Shown here piece after piece: positions 61,246 through 64,000 of a DNA stretch of 64,000 bases. Numbering within the stretch: the first letter of the stretch is position 1; each line of letters begins with the position of its first letter. A program made the translations under genes and the position numbers. Under the pieces are notes generated by a model. That model had not been told where the DNA came from. It saw only the letters and a program-made list of their open reading frames with translations, and ran no database searches. Source of the stretch: Psettodes erumei (lineage: Eukaryota > Chordata > Actinopteri > Pleuronectiformes > Psettodidae); the NCBI GenBank assembly GCA_016785225.1, contig JAFBJZ010000109.1, forward strand, positions 248,001 through 312,000, given 5' to 3'.

Positions 61246-64000
61246 TCAGTGTGTGAATGTGTGGTTCCTGGTACACAGCTTGATGCATTCATCTACACCC
61301 ACATATTGTACCAACTGATATCTTCTTTTGCTTTTTCATTTTCTGCTTCTCTCTCCCACCATCTTCCAGATTTAGCTTAGTGCTCACATTGCCTATCATT
61401 ACGTGGTGTAATTGCGCATGAAAATTATTTTGCTTTATGAGTGTGTTACTGCTTGTCAGTAATATGTGTGTTTTCCAACTTTTGGCTGTAATGTTACCAA
61501 ATACGCTGCTCTACTGCCTATGTGAATATTTGGAGTCAAGGTTTAGTGTTCTTAATAGTGGACAGCACGACATCCCACTGCTTTCTAAACATGTCCTGCC
61601 ATTCAAAGAGATCCATAGCATGCACTTCTGGGTGTTACACTGCCTTGCTGCCAGATGGCAACTAAATGTGCCCACTAGCGAGTTGGAGTGTTATTCAACC
61701 CATATGTTTGCTTTGACAGTGGCAAGCTGTATATCAGTATATCCAAACACACATCCTCTACTTGTGTATTATTGGGAAGAAGAACTGGGAATTCTCTAGA
61801 ACTTAATATATACATGTCATGCAAGCATCATTCCTGCAAGAAGAGACAAAATACTGACTCAGTTTAAAGTCAAGAATATTGTTCAACATTTTTCTGAAAG
61901 CAGCAATAATAAACATGCAATTTCAGTCACGTAGGTGGTCTGACTACTTTGTGTACTGCTGACTGCTTATCCTTTTTATAAGAAGAGAATTGTGCACAAG
62001 GACACGCACATTTCAACCAATAAAGAATAAGGAAGGTTAGTCTCTTTTTCCCTTGTGGAATTCAACCGCACATTAATTTAATTTCTGCTGTTGGAAAATA
62101 TTTGATAAAAGTGAGAGTTCCTTTGAAGCAGACACATTCCTTTCTGTCACGCGGGAGAGACTCAGAACTCTGACAGTACATCTTTAATGAGCTCAGTGTA
62201 TGTTTTGAATATAAAACTCTTGAAAACTTGAAATATTGATTGCCTTCATCAGATAAATATCATAAAGTTAAAAAGAAGTAGTCTACTATGCTATACTATT
62301 ATATTTTCCTCTGGAATGGCTCACACAGTTACAGAAACTCTCTTCACTCAGATAAAGCGAAATAGAGAACATTAGTTGATATTAATGTTAAACACAAATA
62401 CCATTAGTAACTTAATGCCTTGTTACAGTGACAGTACAATCGCCAATACAGCTGAAAGAAAGAAAGTAAACACTTGAAGCTTCCGTGCATCAGATTGTTG
62501 CTGCTCATGAAACAAGACCTCATCTGACAGAAGCTATAATGTAATAAATAATAATAATAATAATGATAATAATAATAACAACAACAATAACAATAACAAT
62601 AATAATAACAATAATAATGTGATAATGAAGCTGTCATGTAAAAGTCTGCTAAACATTCTGCCTTCTGCCGAATGTGAAACCGTTAAACCACATCTCTTAC
62701 CTGGGGCGGCCCTGAGGTTAGCCTGCTGAAACAAGCTGCCGACAGGATGTCGTGTGAAGATGCAGTTTGGAACTTGAGCCAGATAAACACAACTGAACCA
62801 CACAACACAGTCATGTCAGTGTGGTCAGCTAAGCGGCCGGCATGCCTGTGTGCTGAACAGTCAGACTATTACTATACTATTGACCCCTTTGTCAGTGTGT
62901 CTGTACCTGCTTTGGTTGGGTCCACATTGTGCCTCTGCTGCATATAACTGTACCCCCCTCCTTCAATATCCCCTTCACTCTCTCTGTCTGTGTATGACTC
63001 TCTGCTGCCCCAGGTCCACGTCACACCATAACAGGATTCATCTAAGTCAAAGGTTAGATAAAGAGCAGTGGGAGAGGCTGGAATAAAGCAGGAGAGAATC
63101 CTCCTTTTCATCTCAGCCTCTCGCCACATTGCTCCCTTTCCCCGCGAGTGCTTGTCGGCCGAGATGGAGTGTTGCGTCTGCACCGCAGGTCTTAGCAAAC
63201 CACTGCCGTAATCCTGTTTCCTCTTTCACACACTCTGTGATAGACTACATTGGGGTGCAACCATGCCCTGAAATAGTCTGTATGAGCTGTTTCATGTGCG
63301 TTGTTCTGTGTTGTCCATACCTTTGGTGCCAGCATATGGTGGTGAGTCAGAGTCCAGAGCGGATCCAGCAAAACGGGACAGCGATGATAGATTGTGGACA
63401 CGGACACCCCAGAGGTCACCATAGGAGCATGGTGCATTACTGTGATTGAAGCCGATAATGCACCAACAGACTCTGTGCTCCTTTCTAACCCGATCACAGC
63501 TCTGCTGATGGCAAGTCCCCGCCATCTGTGCTTCTTTGATTGGATGGGAGGGATGATTGATGTGCACTTGCACCTATTCCAGTGAGTTATTATGGGCCAC
63601 TGTAGTCTTTAAGACAAGACCCTGTGGTCATTTTTCACCTGCGGACATCGGTTTGTCGTACTGTCCTGTCTTATCCTTCTCCATTCATTAATTCTTTGAG
63701 GCTAAGCTGAAATTTGATTTCAAGTGGCAGCTCTATTCACTGTGGTTCATGGTATGCTCCACAATCTTCTTACAAAAAACTGCACGTACAGGTTTCGAAA
63801 TCTGACTTTTTATAAAGTTTGCCACCCCCCCCAAAAAAACCTAATTAACTAAGTAAATAAATAAATAAGGGCTGTTCTGAGTATTTTGTTTCACGATTAA
63901 TTTATCGTTGAATGAAAGAAATCACAATGGGAGAGTATATAGATGCCATAACAGTGAGGCTGTGGAACTGATTCCTCTGGTTGGTCATTGACAGTCGCTC
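61246..64000. other. Intronic sequence, no gene seen
   Basis: Contains an (AAT)n/(AAC)n triplet run at 62543-62620, which gives Leu- and Tyr-rich antisense frames, and (AAAT)n-like sequence at 63853-63869. No exon of nlgn1 or another gene was recognised. Confidence 0.5.
62543..62620. repeat. (AAT)n/(AAC)n imperfect trinucleotide repeat
   Basis: About 25 AAT and AAC units intermixed with GAT. Confidence 0.9.

Larger units (their letters stand above)
33610..64000 (+). other. nlgn1: nlgn1 intron downstream of esterase exon (3' end outside window)
   Basis: The intron begins with GTAAGG at 33610. The next neuroligin exon should encode the segment following VLG (FLSTGDQ-type in the family). I did not find it on the + strand by eye, so the intron appears to exceed 30 kb. 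Long introns are typical of nlgn1 compared with nlgn2 and nlgn3. The rest is transposon relics, microsatellites and non-coding DNA. Confidence 0.75.

Overview
The window looks like intronic DNA of a ray-finned fish, probably a percomorph. The evidence is two short coding exons with vertebrate splice sites, many CA/TG, GATA and CT microsatellites, and fossils of transposon families common in teleosts (Tc1-like, L1-like, hAT-like, a LINE with a restriction-like endonuclease, and MITEs). I see no prokaryotic features, operons, CRISPR array, rRNA or tRNA. Most open frames of 60-140 codons are chance frames, microsatellite translations or antisense shadows of transposons.

The one gene I can support is neuroligin-1 (nlgn1), a postsynaptic adhesion protein that binds presynaptic neurexins, on the + strand. 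Two exons are visible. The first (26567-26626) is the 60-nt alternative splice-site-A cassette, encoding GPLTKKHTDDLGDSDRTDDE. The second (33457-33609) is a constitutive 153-nt exon from the cholinesterase-like domain, containing HGGSYMEGTGN and NYRLGVLG. Both begin and end in phase 1, so the cassette can be included or skipped without a frameshift. The cassette has a weak donor (GTATTT), followed by a U-rich stretch and a TGCATG 34 nt downstream. The next exon has a strong acceptor and a GTAAGG donor. I found neither the signal-peptide exon nor the next esterase exon, so the flanking introns run past both window ends (more than 26.5 kb and more than 30 kb).

Region by region. 1-26566 is the 5' intron, with an L1-like fragment (1290-3432), two decayed Tc1-like elements (7816-8527, 11645-12661), dispersed repeats near 10.1 kb and 20.0 kb, microsatellites, and several stretches that look like conserved non-coding elements. 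26627-33456 is the 6.8-kb intron between the two exons; it holds a degenerate CAT/ATC triplet region (30.5-31.4 kb) and a possible conserved block just before the exon. 33610-64000 is the 3' intron, with inverted repeats and palindromes near 46.0, 48.1 and 51.6 kb, a hAT-like relic with a BED-finger fragment (50.2-50.6 kb), a MITE (53.6-53.9 kb), a 147-bp MITE (59.9 kb) and a 3' LINE relic on the minus strand (60.1-61.2 kb).

I did not find a previously undescribed multi-gene system. The most interesting biology is the regulated nlgn1 cassette exon and its flanking splicing signals.
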